A DNA stretch of 64,000 nucleotides from an uncultured Verrucomicrobiota bacterium (GTDB taxonomy: Bacteria > Verrucomicrobiota > Kiritimatiellia > SS1-B-03-39 > UBA6053). The DNA lies in contig CAKZLZ010000034.1 in NCBI GenBank assembly GCA_937127435.1, positions 1 through 64,000 on the forward strand. The letters are read 5' to 3'. Below, piece by piece: positions 44,810-53,107 of this stretch; the stretch's first letter is position 1; every line of letters starts with the position of its first letter. The notes below the pieces were generated by a model. It was given only the letters and a program-made list of their open reading frames with translations. It was not told where the DNA came from and ran no database searches. The position numbers and the translations under genes were made by a program.

Positions 44810-46168
44810 ATGTTTGATCAACTGACCCAATCTCTCCAAACCACCTTCAAAAACCTGCGCGGACAGGGAAAACTGACGGAGGAAAATATCCAAAGTGCCC
44901 TGCGGGATGTCCGTATGGCTCTGCTGGAAGCCGATGTGCATTTCCAGGTCGTGAAGACCTTTGTTAAAAATGTGCGCGAAAAAGTGATGGGCGAAGACGT
45001 GCTCAACAGCGTCTCCCCCGGTCAACAGTTTGTAAAATTTGTCCATGACGAAATGGAACGCCTGCTGGGCGATGAACAGGCCCAGTTTATTCAGTCCAGC
45101 CATACCCAGTCCATCGTGATGCTGGGTCTGCACGGGGTGGGAAAAACCACCACCACCGGTAAACTGGCCCGGCGCTTTAAAGGCGAAAAGAAAAAGGTGC
45201 TGTTGGTGGGCTGTGATATCCGCCGTCCGGCCGCGGTGGATCAACTGCGGGTACTGGCCGAACAGGCCGGTGTAGATATGCTCGGCCCTATTCCGGGAGA
45301 AGGCGTGGCCGCAGTGGCACGTCGCGCCCGCACCCAGGCGGAAGATCTGAGTTACGATGTGGTCATTTATGATACCGGCGGCCGTCTGCAGATCGACGAC
45401 GAATTGGTTGCGGAAGTGGCGGAACTCACCCGGGTGACCGATGCCCAGAACAAAATTTTGGTGATCGACGCCGCCATGGGTCAGGAATCCGTCTCCGTCG
45501 CGGAAACCTTTAATGACCGCTGTGGATTAACCGGGTTGATTTTGACCAAACTTGACGGTGACGCCCGTGGCGGGGCCGCCCTCTCCGTGCGTGAAGTCAC
45601 CGGATGCCCCATTCTCATGGTGGGTGTGGGCGAAAAGCAGGAAGATCTGCAACCTTTCTATCCCGACCGCATGGCCGACCGGATTTTAGGCATGGGCGAC
45701 GTGGTTTCCCTGGTGGAAAAAGCGCAGCAGACCGTCGACGAAGATGAAATGAAGCGCATGGAAAAGCGCATGTTCAGCGGCCAGATGGATCTGAACGACT
45801 TCCTCAGCCAAATCCGCCAAATGAAAAAACTCGGTTCAATGACCCAGTTGATGGATATGATGCCCGGGATGCCCCAAATGGATGCGGCCAAAAAAGCCAA
45901 AGCCGCGGAGATGGGTCAACGGCAATCCAAAAAGTTTGAGGCCATCATTCTGAGTATGACCCCTATCGAACGGAAACGCCCCAAGATCATCAACGGCAAA
46001 CGCCGGATTCGCATTGCCAAAGGCAGCGGTACCCGGGTCAAAGACGTAAACGACCTCATCAAACAGTTTGCCCAAGCCCAGAAAATGACCAAAAAGTTAA
46101 AAAGCTTTAAAGGCAAAATGCCCCGCATGCCCAAAGGGATGCCCGGGGGCATGATGCCCCGGATGTAA
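44810..46168 (+). CDS. ffh: signal recognition particle GTPase Ffh
   Basis: A 452-residue SRP54 homologue that binds signal peptides and 4.5S RNA and delivers ribosomes to FtsY. N domain: MFDQLTQSLQTTFKNLRGQGKLTEENIQSALRDVRMALLEADVHF. G domain: P-loop GLHGVGKTTTTGKLA, GCDIRRPAAVDQL, then DTGGRL (usually DTAGR) and TKLDGDARGGAALS. The Met-rich M domain runs from about residue 330 and ends in MPRMPKGMPGGMMPRM. A Gly for Ala in the DTAGR motif is mildly unusual. The proB gene follows four bases later. Confidence 0.97.
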   Translation: MFDQLTQSLQTTFKNLRGQGKLTEENIQSALRDVRMALLEADVHFQVVKTFVKNVREKVMGEDVLNSVSPGQQFVKFVHDEMERLLGDEQAQFIQSSHTQSIVMLGLHGVGKTTTTGKLARRFKGEKKKVLLVGCDIRRPAAVDQLRVLAEQAGVDMLGPIPGEGVAAVARRARTQAEDLSYDVVIYDTGGRLQIDDELVAEVAELTRVTDAQNKILVIDAAMGQESVSVAETFNDRCGLTGLILTKLDGDARGGAALSVREVTGCPILMVGVGEKQEDLQPFYPDRMADRILGMGDVVSLVEKAQQTVDEDEMKRMEKRMFSGQMDLNDFLSQIRQMKKLGSMTQLMDMMPGMPQMDAAKKAKAAEMGQRQSKKFEAIILSMTPIERKRPKIINGKRRIRIAKGSGTRVKDVNDLIKQFAQAQKMTKKLKSFKGKMPRMPKGMPGGMMPRM

Positions 46169-46172
46169 TCCC

Positions 46173-47321
46173 ATGCCCAATCAACTCAACAGAGTCCGAC
46201 TCAAAACCGCCAAACGGGTGGTGATCAAATTCGGTACCCGTGTCCTCGTAGACAGCCGCGGGCGGCCCAATCCCGTGCGAATTCAAGCCATCGTCGACCA
46301 GGTGTCCCAACTGGTCAAAGAAGGCCGGGAAGTGGTCATCGTCTCCTCCGGAGCTGTGGGCGCCGGTTTGGATCCCCTGGGTTTCGCAAAACGGCCCACC
46401 GATCTGGTCTCGCTGCAAATGGCTGCCGCCGTGGGGCAAACCCATCTCATGCGCATGTACAGCGAACGCTTCGAGAAAAAAGGGCTCGCAGTCGGACAAA
46501 TTTTACTGAACCACGACGATTTAAAACAGAGGAACCGCCATCTGAACGCGCGGAACTCCCTGCTGGGTCTGTTGCGCAAAGGCATCGTGCCTATTGTGAA
46601 TGAAAACGATGTGGTCTCAGTCGATGAAATACGCCTGGGCGACAACGATTATTTGGCCTCTCTGGTTTCGGTGCTGGTAGATGCGGATGCCCTCTTGCTC
46701 TGCACCTCGGTAAACGGCCTGCGTGCCCCCCTCGCAGGGAACCGGACCCGGCGGGTGGCTTACATCCCTGAAATCAGTAAAAAAGAATTGGAACTCGTAA
46801 ACGGCAAAGGTTCCGAACTCTCCACGGGCGGAATGGCCACCAAACTCGGGGCCGCTCAAATGGCCAACCGGGCGGGTGCGGTTTCACTGATTCTGGACGG
46901 ACGCAAACCCGATGCCCTCATCCGCGCTCTGAACGGTGACGATCTGGGGACCTGCATCGGGCAATTGGATGATAGCGGACGCATCAAAGGCAAACGCAAA
47001 CACTGGATTGCCTTTTTCCACAAACCCACCGGAAAGCTCACCGTGGACGCCGGAGCGGAAAAAGCGCTGCGTTTCAGCGGAAAAAGCCTTTTGGCCGCCG
47101 GAATCACCGCCGTGGAAGGTCAGTTCAGCACCGGCGCGGTGGTCGAAGTCCGAAACAAAGATAAACAATTAATTGGAAGCGGCTTGTGTCAATTCACCGC
47201 CGAAGATTTAAGACTAATTCAAGGAAAGAAATCCAAACGGATTCTGGAAATACTCGGACCCGCTGTCTCGACAGAAGTGATACATCGGGATAACCTTGTC
47301 CTCTTGACTGAACAGGAATGA
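46173..47321 (+). CDS. proB: glutamate 5-kinase
   Basis: A 382-residue two-domain enzyme that phosphorylates glutamate at the start of proline synthesis. The kinase domain has RVVIKFGTRVL, VSSGAVGAG, ILLNHDDLKQRNRHLNARNSL, and IPIVNENDVVSVDEIRLGDNDYLASLV with STGGMATKLGAAQMAN. The C-terminal PUA domain is present (GKLTVDAGAEKALRFSGKSLLAAGITAVEGQFSTGAVVEV). It is four bases after ffh and four before proA, so all three are probably one transcript. Confidence 0.97.
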   Translation: MPNQLNRVRLKTAKRVVIKFGTRVLVDSRGRPNPVRIQAIVDQVSQLVKEGREVVIVSSGAVGAGLDPLGFAKRPTDLVSLQMAAAVGQTHLMRMYSERFEKKGLAVGQILLNHDDLKQRNRHLNARNSLLGLLRKGIVPIVNENDVVSVDEIRLGDNDYLASLVSVLVDADALLLCTSVNGLRAPLAGNRTRRVAYIPEISKKELELVNGKGSELSTGGMATKLGAAQMANRAGAVSLILDGRKPDALIRALNGDDLGTCIGQLDDSGRIKGKRKHWIAFFHKPTGKLTVDAGAEKALRFSGKSLLAAGITAVEGQFSTGAVVEVRNKDKQLIGSGLCQFTAEDLRLIQGKKSKRILEILGPAVSTEVIHRDNLVLLTEQE

Positions 47322-47325
47322 GATC

Positions 47326-48579
47326 ATGATTAAAAAAAGTGAAATTTTGGAAATGGGCGAAAAAGCCCAGAAAGCCTCCCTCGGATTGGCAAAACTGAGC
47401 TCCCGCAAAAAGAACAACATTTTGGAAGCCATGGCGGATGAGTTGGATGCCCGCCGCAAAGAAATTCAGGCCGCCAATCAAAAAGATCTGGTCGAAGGCA
47501 AAAAGAACGGCCTCAGTGCCGCCATGCTGGACCGGCTGGAGCTGACAGATGAACGCTTCAAATCCATGGTCAAAGGCATTCTGGATGTGATCGCGCTCAA
47601 AGATCCGGTCGGTGACATTATGAGCACTTGGGTTCGTCCCAACGGTTTGGAAATAAAAAAAGTCAGGGTGCCCATTGGCGTGATCGGCATTATTTTTGAA
47701 TCCCGTCCCAATGTGACCGTGGATGCGGCCGTGCTCTGCTTCAAATCTTCCAACGCCACCATTTTGCGGGGCGGCAAAGAAGCCATTCACAGCAACCGCG
47801 CTTTGGCCCTGGCCATTCAGGAAGGCGGCGAGAAAAAAGGACTTCCCCCCAACGCCATTCAGCTGGTGCAAACCACCGAACGCTCTGCGGTCAAAGAACT
47901 GGTACAGCTTGAAGGTCTGGTCGACTTGGTTATCCCTCGCGGAGGAGAAGGCCTCATCCGTGCGGTGGTGGAAGATGCCCGCGTTCCGGTCATCAAACAC
48001 TACAAGGGCATTTGCCATATCTATGTGGACAAAGATGCGAATTTACCTGCGGCCGTGGATATCGTGGACAACGCAAAAACCCAACGCCCCGGGGTTTGCA
48101 ATGCAGTGGAAACCGTTTTGGTTCACAAAGACATCTCAGAAGAATTTCTGCCCATGCTGGCCAACCGCTTGATTTCCAAAAAAGTGGAGATTCGCGGCGA
48201 CAACGCCACCTGCGCCCTGATTCCGGAAGCGACACCCGCCAAAGAAGAAGATTGGGGTGAAGAGTATCTGGATTTAATTTTATCCGTGAAAGTGGTGGAT
48301 ACCATTGATGATGCCATTTCACATATCGATCAATACGGATCCAAACACTCGGACGCGATTCTCAGTCAGTCAGAGCTCGCGCAGAAACAGTTCCTGCAGG
48401 AAGTAGACAGCTCCACGGTCTACGTGAATGCCAGCACCCGCTTCACCGACGGCAACGAATTCGGCCTGGGTGCGGAAATAGGCATCAGCACCGACAAACT
48501 GCACGCCCGCGGTCCCATGGGTCTCGAAGAGCTGACCACTTACAAATTCCACGTGCTGGGCACTGGTCAGATTCGATAA
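47326..48579 (+). CDS. proA: gamma-glutamyl phosphate reductase
   Basis: A 417-residue aldehyde-dehydrogenase-fold enzyme that reduces glutamyl phosphate to the semialdehyde in proline synthesis. Markers are VPIGVIGIIFESRPNVTVDAA, CFKSSNATILRGGKEAIHSN, IPRGGEGLIRAV, and the catalytic Cys in KTQRPGVCNAVETVLVH. The C-terminal FTDGNEFGLGAEIGISTDKLHARGPMGLEELTTYKF is diagnostic. Full length. It is followed by a dispersed repeat and a large inverted-repeat element, not by another pro gene. Confidence 0.98.
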   Translation: MIKKSEILEMGEKAQKASLGLAKLSSRKKNNILEAMADELDARRKEIQAANQKDLVEGKKNGLSAAMLDRLELTDERFKSMVKGILDVIALKDPVGDIMSTWVRPNGLEIKKVRVPIGVIGIIFESRPNVTVDAAVLCFKSSNATILRGGKEAIHSNRALALAIQEGGEKKGLPPNAIQLVQTTERSAVKELVQLEGLVDLVIPRGGEGLIRAVVEDARVPVIKHYKGICHIYVDKDANLPAAVDIVDNAKTQRPGVCNAVETVLVHKDISEEFLPMLANRLISKKVEIRGDNATCALIPEATPAKEEDWGEEYLDLILSVKVVDTIDDAISHIDQYGSKHSDAILSQSELAQKQFLQEVDSSTVYVNASTRFTDGNEFGLGAEIGISTDKLHARGPMGLEELTTYKFHVLGTGQIR

Positions 48580-48597
48580 GGAAATCAAAAGGCGAAC

Positions 48598-48628
48598 GTT
48601 GAATGCCGAAGACCACGACGTAGGCGTG
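48598..48628. repeat. distant copy of the 31-bp repeat
   Basis: GTTGAATGCCGAAGACCACGACGTAGGCGTG differs from the 31.4-kb array unit by one or two bases and sits 19 bases after the proA stop, 17 kb away. The next bases start another unit (GTTCGAT) that breaks off. It shows the unit is dispersed through the genome. Confidence 0.9.
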
Positions 48629-48655
48629 GTTCGATATTCGGTTTCACTATCTTTG

Positions 48656-48818
48656 CCCCCTCGAAGCTTCGCTTCTTCGCCCCCAAAGCGGCAGCTTCAG
48701 TCGTCCCTCCTTGCGCGACCGCACTCCATAAAATCCGCTTATTTTGGAGTGCGCACGCGGAGTGAAGCATGAACGCAGCTTGCGCTTTGGGGGCGAAGAA
48801 GCGAAGCTTCGAGAGGGG
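48656..48818. repeat. 163-bp inverted-repeat element with a nested hairpin
   Basis: TCGAAGCTTCGCTTCTTCGCCCCCAAAGCG (48661-48690) is repeated exactly in reverse complement at 48783-48812. Outer C/G runs extend the arms. Inside, GCACTCCA and TGGAGTGC form a smaller stem near 48721-48752. No transposase is present. It resembles a MITE or REP-type element. It ends five bases before the stop codon of the first toroid paralog. Confidence 0.85.
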
Positions 48819-48822
48819 AAAA

Positions 48823-49779
48823 TCATATCTCAAACCCAATACTGCCTTCCTCTGAACAACAGGGCAAAGGACACATCGGGCAGTACCAAAAACGTTGATA
48901 CCCGGCAGTGAAATGTAGAACACCCATCGCAGTATTCACCACCGGACGTCCCTCCCCTGCGAAAGAACCCTCTTCCTTCTGCCTTTGAACCCAATCCTGA
49001 AACACACTCGCGGGAGTCCTTCCGGCGGGACGGTGTTTGTCGCAAACCAAGAGCGCCGCCCGGGTCGCGATGTAGCTATAGACCGGATCCTCTCCGTAGA
49101 CTTCTGAGCGCTCCTGATTCCCCCAGCCGGGATATTGATCTCCCTTCACAAAATCATCCAAATGCCCGCCCATAGTCGGCGAGGTCAAATTCGTCATTTT
49201 TCCTGCTGTCCGCGCCTCACTTTGCCAAACCTTCAGCCTCCATCCGTCGGATGGATCTGAATGTTCAAACATCCACTGCAACGCCAATTCACAAGGCTGC
49301 CTCAATAAAATATTTTCGGTCATCAGATAGGCCTCTATCAACGCATAGGTCGCAATGGCATGACCATAAACGGGATCAGGTTCCGTCGAAGGAAAACTCC
49401 CGTCTTCCTCCTGGTTCTCCACAAGGAACCGAAGGGTTTTGGCTACGGTGGGGCCAAAGTCAGCAGAGGCCGGAGTTTCCCCGTGGGACAGAAAAGCCAA
49501 TAAGGCCAAGGCGGTTGCTTCTGTGCCAGGACGACGATCCTGCGCCTCCCCACTCATCGACCAGAAACCCTCTTCATGCTGATGGGCCTGTAGCCATCTC
49601 AACTCTTTTTCAGCTGCCGTAGGTTCATAGACTTCATCAGCGAAATCTATCTGATCCTCCTCTTCAGGAGGATGAGATCTTATCAAGAAAAAGCCCGCGG
49701 AAATCAGCACCACCAGTACAATAGGGATTTCAGGACGAAGGCGCAGGGAAGTGGATTTAGATTTTTTCATGACGATCAA
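48823..49779 (-). CDS. toroid paralog 1: short prenyltransferase-repeat protein
   Basis: A 318-residue protein and the shortest array member but one frame unit with the next: its start overlaps the paralog 2 stop (ATGA). It has an N-terminal membrane segment after a basic start (RPEIPIVLVVLISAGFFLI), then helical repeats with LRWLQAHQHEEGFWSMS and LRFLVENQEEDGSFPSTE. The middle is shortened relative to paralogs 2-4. The C-terminus has a Cys cluster (CPMCPLPCC) and the shared tail EEGSIGFEI. No DxDD catalytic motif. Function unknown. Confidence 0.78.
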   Translation of the reverse strand: MIVMKKSKSTSLRLRPEIPIVLVVLISAGFFLIRSHPPEEEDQIDFADEVYEPTAAEKELRWLQAHQHEEGFWSMSGEAQDRRPGTEATALALLAFLSHGETPASADFGPTVAKTLRFLVENQEEDGSFPSTEPDPVYGHAIATYALIEAYLMTENILLRQPCELALQWMFEHSDPSDGWRLKVWQSEARTAGKMTNLTSPTMGGHLDDFVKGDQYPGWGNQERSEVYGEDPVYSYIATRAALLVCDKHRPAGRTPASVFQDWVQRQKEEGSFAGEGRPVVNTAMGVLHFTAGYQRFWYCPMCPLPCCSEEGSIGFEI

Positions 49780-51275
49780 ATCTCAAAAACCACGTCATCC
49801 TTGTTCTGCGTATTTGCAGGGATGGAGACAGGTTTGATTTCCTTCCCCTGCCCCACATTGTAACGGTAGCAGGTCATCAAACTCAAAGCTCCCAGCGTGG
49901 TATTAAACACCGGTCCCTGATGAATGCCTTTGTCGGTAAATCCGATCCAGCGTCCGTCTTCCTCCTGATTGCGTGCGAGCTCGGTCACCATGGCACTGAC
50001 AAATTTCTTGAATTGCCTCCCCTCAGGGTCTTCCTGAAAGAAAGCCTGCACGGTGTAATACCAAAACATAATTTCACCGCCATGTTCCGGATTCAGTTCG
50101 GCATTTCCCCATCGGGGCAACTGATCACTTTCACAAAACCGGTCGATAAATTTTATGCTCTCTCTCGCTTCGCGGCTTTTGCCTCTCCCGCTCAAAAACA
50201 ATCCCAAGGTCCCGGCGGATGAAATAATCCGGCGTGGAGCCTCCACCTTTTCGTTGGTTACGGTGTAGGTAAAACCCCGTCCGCCGCCCTCGGTTTTTTT
50301 AGAACCTAAAAGCATCCCGTCCATCGCCCATTGCAAATGTTGTTTTAATTTTTCATCCGCCACATCGGTCATGGAAACGGCCTTTAACGCCTGGACATGC
50401 CATGCCCCCAGCGACAGGTCGTTCCGATTTTCCCGTTTGTATTCATAATCAAATCCTCCGTTGGACATTTGTCCCTTCATGATCACGGTAACCCCACGTT
50501 CCAGCGGCGCACGCAACAAAGGATTTTCTGTCATGAGATATGCCTCCGCCATCGCGTAAGTCGCAATGGCGTGTCCATAAGCGGTGTGAGAGCCTGCGGG
50601 TTGAAAGACCCCGTTGGCATCCTGATGCTCAACCAGAAACCGGATGCCATTGGCGACAGTACGGCCGTACTTTTCTGAAGCCGGGGTTTCCCCGTGCGCC
50701 AGAAAAGTCAATAAGGCCAAACCGGTGTACCCCGCGTTGCTGCCTCCGCCATTGAGACTTCCTGTTTGCGTCCAGGATCCGTTTTCATGCTGATGCGCTT
50801 TTAACCAATCCAAGGCTTTAACGACACTGGGTTCCGAATAGGTGGCCACAGAAGGCGGCAGGTATTTCGCAACCGCTTTTTCACGCCCCCCTTTCCCCCG
50901 GTCTGTATAAATGCCCTCCAGTTTGATGTCAGAAACTGTGGTCACATATAAAGGCTTGGCCACCGGAGGCGGCGTGGCGGATTCCGGTCCTGGAAAATCC
51001 GGTGTCTGCGTGTATTGATCCGGCAGCATGCAAGTTGTGGTAAATGTATTCAGGCCCGTTTGCACCGGATCCTCAACTTTAAATTCAGGGGTTGGCTCAA
51101 AAATTTCTTTCGGAGGTTCATCATTAACGATTGATTTGAATATTTGCCCGGGAGGGGTCGGGGTTGGCTCGGTCCCCACCCAATGCAGGATGCCTAAAAA
51201 AAGCAGGAAGTTCAGAATGCAGGACAGTCCAAAGCTGGAGTGGTGGGCGATGCGGTTTGCAGTCGGGATGTTCAT
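49776..51275 (-). CDS. toroid paralog 2: membrane-anchored prenyltransferase-repeat protein
   Basis: A 499-residue protein. Residues about 8-32 (HHSSFGLSCILNFLLFLGILHWV) form a membrane anchor. A Pro/Thr-rich linker follows to about 150, then the alpha/alpha repeats: LDWLKAHQHENGSWTQTG, FLVEHQDANGVFQP, GQMSNGGFDYEYK, and LARNQEEDGRWIGF. These QxxxGxW/F motifs are the squalene-cyclase/prenyltransferase repeat. DxDD is missing, so cyclase activity is doubtful. The tail is NKDDVVFEI. It likely binds something at the membrane; the partner is unknown. Confidence 0.82.
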   Translation of the reverse strand: MNIPTANRIAHHSSFGLSCILNFLLFLGILHWVGTEPTPTPPGQIFKSIVNDEPPKEIFEPTPEFKVEDPVQTGLNTFTTTCMLPDQYTQTPDFPGPESATPPPVAKPLYVTTVSDIKLEGIYTDRGKGGREKAVAKYLPPSVATYSEPSVVKALDWLKAHQHENGSWTQTGSLNGGGSNAGYTGLALLTFLAHGETPASEKYGRTVANGIRFLVEHQDANGVFQPAGSHTAYGHAIATYAMAEAYLMTENPLLRAPLERGVTVIMKGQMSNGGFDYEYKRENRNDLSLGAWHVQALKAVSMTDVADEKLKQHLQWAMDGMLLGSKKTEGGGRGFTYTVTNEKVEAPRRIISSAGTLGLFLSGRGKSREARESIKFIDRFCESDQLPRWGNAELNPEHGGEIMFWYYTVQAFFQEDPEGRQFKKFVSAMVTELARNQEEDGRWIGFTDKGIHQGPVFNTTLGALSLMTCYRYNVGQGKEIKPVSIPANTQNKDDVVFEI

Positions 51276-51351
51276 ATTTTTCTCCTGGGGTTCAATCAGA
51301 AGAGAAGGTACGCGGCGCCCGGAATTTAGTTTAGATATATTTACAAAAAAA

Positions 51352-51382
51352 GTGCCGGAAATTAAAAATTAATTTCCGGCAC
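51352..51382 (-). terminator. intrinsic terminator of toroid paralog 3
   Basis: GTGCCGGAAATTAA and TTAATTTCCGGCAC form a long perfect stem. On the minus strand a run of seven T (plus 51345-51351) follows directly. It lies about 22 bases beyond the paralog 3 stop, so paralog 3 ends its own transcript. Confidence 0.9.
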
Positions 51383-51404
51383 CAACAAGAAAGGTCTTTA
51401 GTTT

Positions 51405-52916
51405 TTAAATATCGAAGCCGACATCTTCTTCATCCTCTTCGGAAACCGGGGGTGCGACATCCACCTGCTGGATATTGTCCGCCTGGGTCGTGGGCAGATA
51501 ACGGTAATACACCATCAGTCCCAAAGCCCCCAAAGCCGTGTTCATGGTCTTTCCCATTTTTTTCCCGCCTTCAGAATAACAAAGCCAATGCCCGTCATCC
51601 GCCTGATTTTGAACCAGAGCTTTTACCAGCGTAGGCATGAAACGTTTAAAGTTCGATCCCTCGGGGTCTTCCTGGAAAAAGGCCTGCACCGCATAATACC
51701 AATAATAGATTTCTCCGCCGTGACCCGAGTGACCCTCTGCACCCCATAAGGGCAATTTATCTTTTTCAGTATATTGCGACATATACTCCACGGCTTGCTT
51801 GGCCTCCTTGCTCTTTCCGCGTCCTGAAAGATGCAGAGCCAGGGTACCGGCGGCACTGACGGTCTTCTGAGCACCCCCTACTTTATCGCTGGTCATCGAA
51901 TAGGTGAAATAGCGCCCTTTCCCGTCCACATCTTTGGAACCCTTGAGCATCCCGTCCATTGCAGACTCAAGATACTTTTTAGTATCCGGCCCGGTCCCTT
52001 TGGAAATGTAGGCAGCCTTCAATGCCTGTAACTGCCAGGAACTGATCGAAAGGTCATTCCGGGTTTCCCGTTTGTAATGATAATCATATCCGCCATTGGG
52101 CATCTGACCTTTGATAATGACATCCACCCCGCGCTGCAGCGGTTCTCTTAATAAAATATTATCGGTCATGGTGTAGGCTTCGGCCAAGGCATAGGTCGCC
52201 ATCGCATGTCCATAACCGGTATTTCCTCCCACCGGCTGAAAAAGTCCTTTTGCATCCTGATGCTCTACCAGGAAACGAATCCCTTTCGCCACCGTCGGAC
52301 CAAAATCAGCGGACGCCGGGGTTTCCCCATGCGCCAAAAATGCCAGCAGCGCCAACCCGGTGTAACCCGCATTCGCACCTCCCCCTCGGGTGGACCCGTC
52401 TTTGTTCCAGGAACCATTTTCATGCTGGTGGTCCCGCAACCACTCCAAAGCCTTCATGACCGCCGGCTCGGAAAATTTTTCCAAACCCTTTCCGTATTTG
52501 GCCGCCGCAGCCTGTCGGGCTTTCGGGGTACGTCCCACCAACAAACCGGTCATCACCACCGGACTGGAAACATCGGACATCAAATCAGAAAGACTGGTCA
52601 CATCCGTGTTGGTCACATCCGCCACTTCTTCGGTTTGTTGCTCAAAATCCGTTTCCATCGGGGTGTCCAAAGTGAAATCCACCAATTCGTTCAGTTCGTC
52701 CGGATCCACAACCTCTTCTGGTTCCAGCTCTTCTTCCAGATCTTCGATATCTTCCTGGGCAGCCGGATCAATGACCATCACCTTGGAGACATCCGGCTCC
52801 ATCCCTTCTGAAAACGTGATAAAGGTGACCAGGGCAAGTACCAGCAAGGCATTGATAATCACGGAGATGAGCACACTTGATGTGTGGGCGAGTTTTAATG
52901 ATTTTTGTACGTTCAT
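51405..52916 (-). CDS. toroid paralog 3: membrane-anchored prenyltransferase-repeat protein
   Basis: A 503-residue protein. The N-terminus has a membrane segment (SVLISVIINALLVLALVTFITF), then a strongly acidic linker (EDIEDLEEELEPEEVVDPDELNELVDF). The segment SSPVVMTGLLVGRTPKARQAAAAKYGKG leads into repeats such as LEWLRDHQHENGSWNKDG, EHQDAKGLFQP, GQMPNGGYDYHYK and VQNQADDGHWLCY. The tail is SEEDEEDVGFDI. The first 170 residues are almost identical to paralog 4, indicating recent duplication or conversion. It has its own terminator. Function unknown. Confidence 0.85.
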   Translation of the reverse strand: MNVQKSLKLAHTSSVLISVIINALLVLALVTFITFSEGMEPDVSKVMVIDPAAQEDIEDLEEELEPEEVVDPDELNELVDFTLDTPMETDFEQQTEEVADVTNTDVTSLSDLMSDVSSPVVMTGLLVGRTPKARQAAAAKYGKGLEKFSEPAVMKALEWLRDHQHENGSWNKDGSTRGGGANAGYTGLALLAFLAHGETPASADFGPTVAKGIRFLVEHQDAKGLFQPVGGNTGYGHAMATYALAEAYTMTDNILLREPLQRGVDVIIKGQMPNGGYDYHYKRETRNDLSISSWQLQALKAAYISKGTGPDTKKYLESAMDGMLKGSKDVDGKGRYFTYSMTSDKVGGAQKTVSAAGTLALHLSGRGKSKEAKQAVEYMSQYTEKDKLPLWGAEGHSGHGGEIYYWYYAVQAFFQEDPEGSNFKRFMPTLVKALVQNQADDGHWLCYSEGGKKMGKTMNTALGALGLMVYYRYLPTTQADNIQQVDVAPPVSEEDEEDVGFDI

Positions 52917-53069
52917 GGCGTTTTTGGGGGTTATGAAGCCTATTAACAGAGGGATGTTAGGGTATTCAGGAAAATATGTTTAGGAAAAAGATGATAAAAA
53001 GTTCGAAAACTTCAGCCCCTCTCTATTTCTTGAAAAGAAAACAGCCATCTCCTATCCGGAAATGGCCAT

Positions 53070-53096
53070 AAAACCCCCGAAAATCGGGGTTAGTTT
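53070..53096 (-). terminator. intrinsic terminator of toroid paralog 4
   Basis: On the minus strand, AACCCCGA-TT-TTCGGGGGTT is a stable hairpin followed by TTAT. It starts about 12 bases past the paralog 4 stop at 53108. The stem strength supports termination, although the T-run is short. Confidence 0.7.
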
Positions 53097-53107
53097 AGAA
53101 GGCAGGA

